Made by a program: the position numbers and the translations under genes. The notes under the pieces are model-generated. The model was not told the origin of the DNA. It saw only the letters and a program-made list of their open reading frames with translations, and ran no database searches. A DNA stretch of 5,527 bases. Origin: Planctomycetota bacterium (GTDB lineage Bacteria; Planctomycetota; Phycisphaerae; UBA1845). The stretch is taken from contig JADFRH010000168.1 of assembly GCA_022561415.1 (NCBI GenBank), positions 1-5,527 on the forward strand. The letters run 5' to 3'. Shown in pieces: positions 4,706 to 5,527 of this stretch (the stretch's first letter is position 1; each line of letters opens with the position of its first letter).

Positions 4706-5527
4706 GTGACTCAGGATCAACAGGATGCGGTTCGAGTACGATTCGCCCCGTCACCGACGGGGTATCTGCACATCGGCGGCGCGCGAACGGTCCTGTTCAA
4801 CTGGCTCGTTGCGCGAAAGGCCGGCGGCACGTTTGTCCTGCGCATTGAGGACACAGATCGAACTCGTCACGTCGACGACTCCGTCCAGAAAATCCTCGAC
4901 GACCTGCGATGGCTCGGGCTGAGCTGGGACGAGGGGCCCGAGGCGGGCGGCGACTTCGGACCCTATTTCCAAAGCGAGCGACTCGACATGTATAACCGCC
5001 ATCTCGACCGGCTTCTCGACTCGGGCGACGCCTATTACGCGTTGGAGACCCCTGACGAGCTGCGCGCCATGCGCGAGGCCGCCGAGAAAGCCCACGGCGG
5101 CTTCAAGTATCCTCGCCCCGATCCGCTGCCGACCGCAGAGCAGGGGCGCGCCGCGCGTGACGCCGGTGGCAAGGTCGTGGTCCGTTTCAAGATGCCCGAT
5201 GCGGACATCACCGTGGTCGATGAAATCCTCGGCGAGGTCACGGTGGCGGCCGATCAGCATGAGGACTTCGTGATCCAAAAAAGCGACGGGTTTCCGACCT
5301 ATCACTTCGCCTGCGTCGTCGATGACGAGCTGATGAAGATCACGCACGTGCTCCGCGGGCAGGAGCACCTGATGAACACGCCGAAGCACGTGTCCTTGCA
5401 GCGCGCCCTCCGGTTCGCCACGCCGCGATTCGCTCACCTGCCGGTCATCTTCAACATGAACGGCTCGAAGATGAGCAAACGCGACAAGGAAAAAGCGATC
5501 AAGCGCGGCGACCCGCCGCCGGAGATT
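4706..5527 (+). CDS. gltX: Glutamyl-tRNA synthetase, class I (N-terminal 274 residues; 3' end cut by window edge)
   Basis: GltX charges tRNA(Glu) with glutamate in the cytoplasm. The visible part is the catalytic Rossmann fold: VRFAPSPTGYLHIGGART holds the HIGH-type motif (His22-Ile-Gly-Gly), RIEDTDRTRH follows, then DELMKITHVLRGQEHLMNTPKH and the second signature KMSKR at 255-259. A complete protein has roughly 470-500 residues, so about half is missing, including the anticodon-binding part that would tell discriminating from non-discriminating enzymes. Zn-binding GluRS such as that of E. coli has cysteines after AYY; here the segment is AYYALETPDEL (residues 109-119), with none, so that site appears absent, as in many bacterial GluRS. 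The KMSKR loop continues into an unusual DKEKAIKRGDPPPEI stretch, suggesting a small insertion. The start is GTG 4706, 26 bp after pssA, with GAGGG upstream. Confidence 0.97.
   Translation, partial: MTQDQQDAVRVRFAPSPTGYLHIGGARTVLFNWLVARKAGGTFVLRIEDTDRTRHVDDSVQKILDDLRWLGLSWDEGPEAGGDFGPYFQSERLDMYNRHLDRLLDSGDAYYALETPDELRAMREAAEKAHGGFKYPRPDPLPTAEQGRAARDAGGKVVVRFKMPDADITVVDEILGEVTVAADQHEDFVIQKSDGFPTYHFACVVDDELMKITHVLRGQEHLMNTPKHVSLQRALRFATPRFAHLPVIFNMNGSKMSKRDKEKAIKRGDPPPEI

Noticed and set aside
4751..5437. Minus-strand open frame of 228 codons opposite gltX
   Set aside because: It is a shadow of gltX, whose HIGH-type and KMSKR motifs are intact on the plus strand.

Overview
The window is GC-rich, gene-dense bacterial chromosome. 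Its content suggests a planctomycete, possibly of the Phycisphaerae type: two bactofilins, one with an N-terminal zinc ribbon; a planctomycete-style TlpA/ResA-like thioredoxin-fold protein on a long helical N-terminal region; a short (type II) phosphatidylserine decarboxylase next to a PssA-type synthase; and weak Shine-Dalgarno sequences at several genes. This placement is an inference from gene content, not a demonstrated taxonomy. No RNA gene, IS element, CRISPR array or phage gene was seen.

Layout. At the left edge, on the minus strand, is an almost complete peptidyl-tRNA hydrolase of the ArfB/YaeJ (ICT1) ribosome-rescue family. A 272-bp divergent intergenic region follows, with a plausible sigma70-like promoter pointing right. 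From 673 to the right edge six genes all read on the plus strand: bactofilin 1 (673-1146), zinc-ribbon bactofilin 2 (1313-1702), an exported thioredoxin-fold protein that has lost both active-site cysteines (1736-2884), phosphatidylserine decarboxylase psd (2930-3694), CDP-diacylglycerol-serine phosphatidyltransferase pssA (3702-4679) and glutamyl-tRNA synthetase gltX (4706 to the edge, truncated). Gaps from the second bactofilin onward are 7-45 bp and no terminator is evident, so much of this block may be one transcription unit; the 166-bp gap between the two bactofilins may hold a second signal.

How the genes fit together. PssA makes phosphatidylserine from CDP-diacylglycerol and serine, and Psd decarboxylates it to phosphatidylethanolamine, so the two adjacent genes form a complete two-step PE branch. 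The bactofilins are predicted to polymerise into membrane-associated filaments, so the cluster mixes a cytoskeletal pair, an envelope protein and PE synthesis. A functional link is only an inference from position. GltX is a housekeeping neighbour.

The most unusual structure is a short near-palindrome, CCGGCAAGCCGG and variants, that recurs across the window. It lies in the intergenic region and in sequence encoding likely disordered tails and linkers of four genes, and related units form a 21-bp tandem array at the 3' end of psd. The second notable point is the cysteine-free thioredoxin-like protein (SSAS where CxxC is expected).
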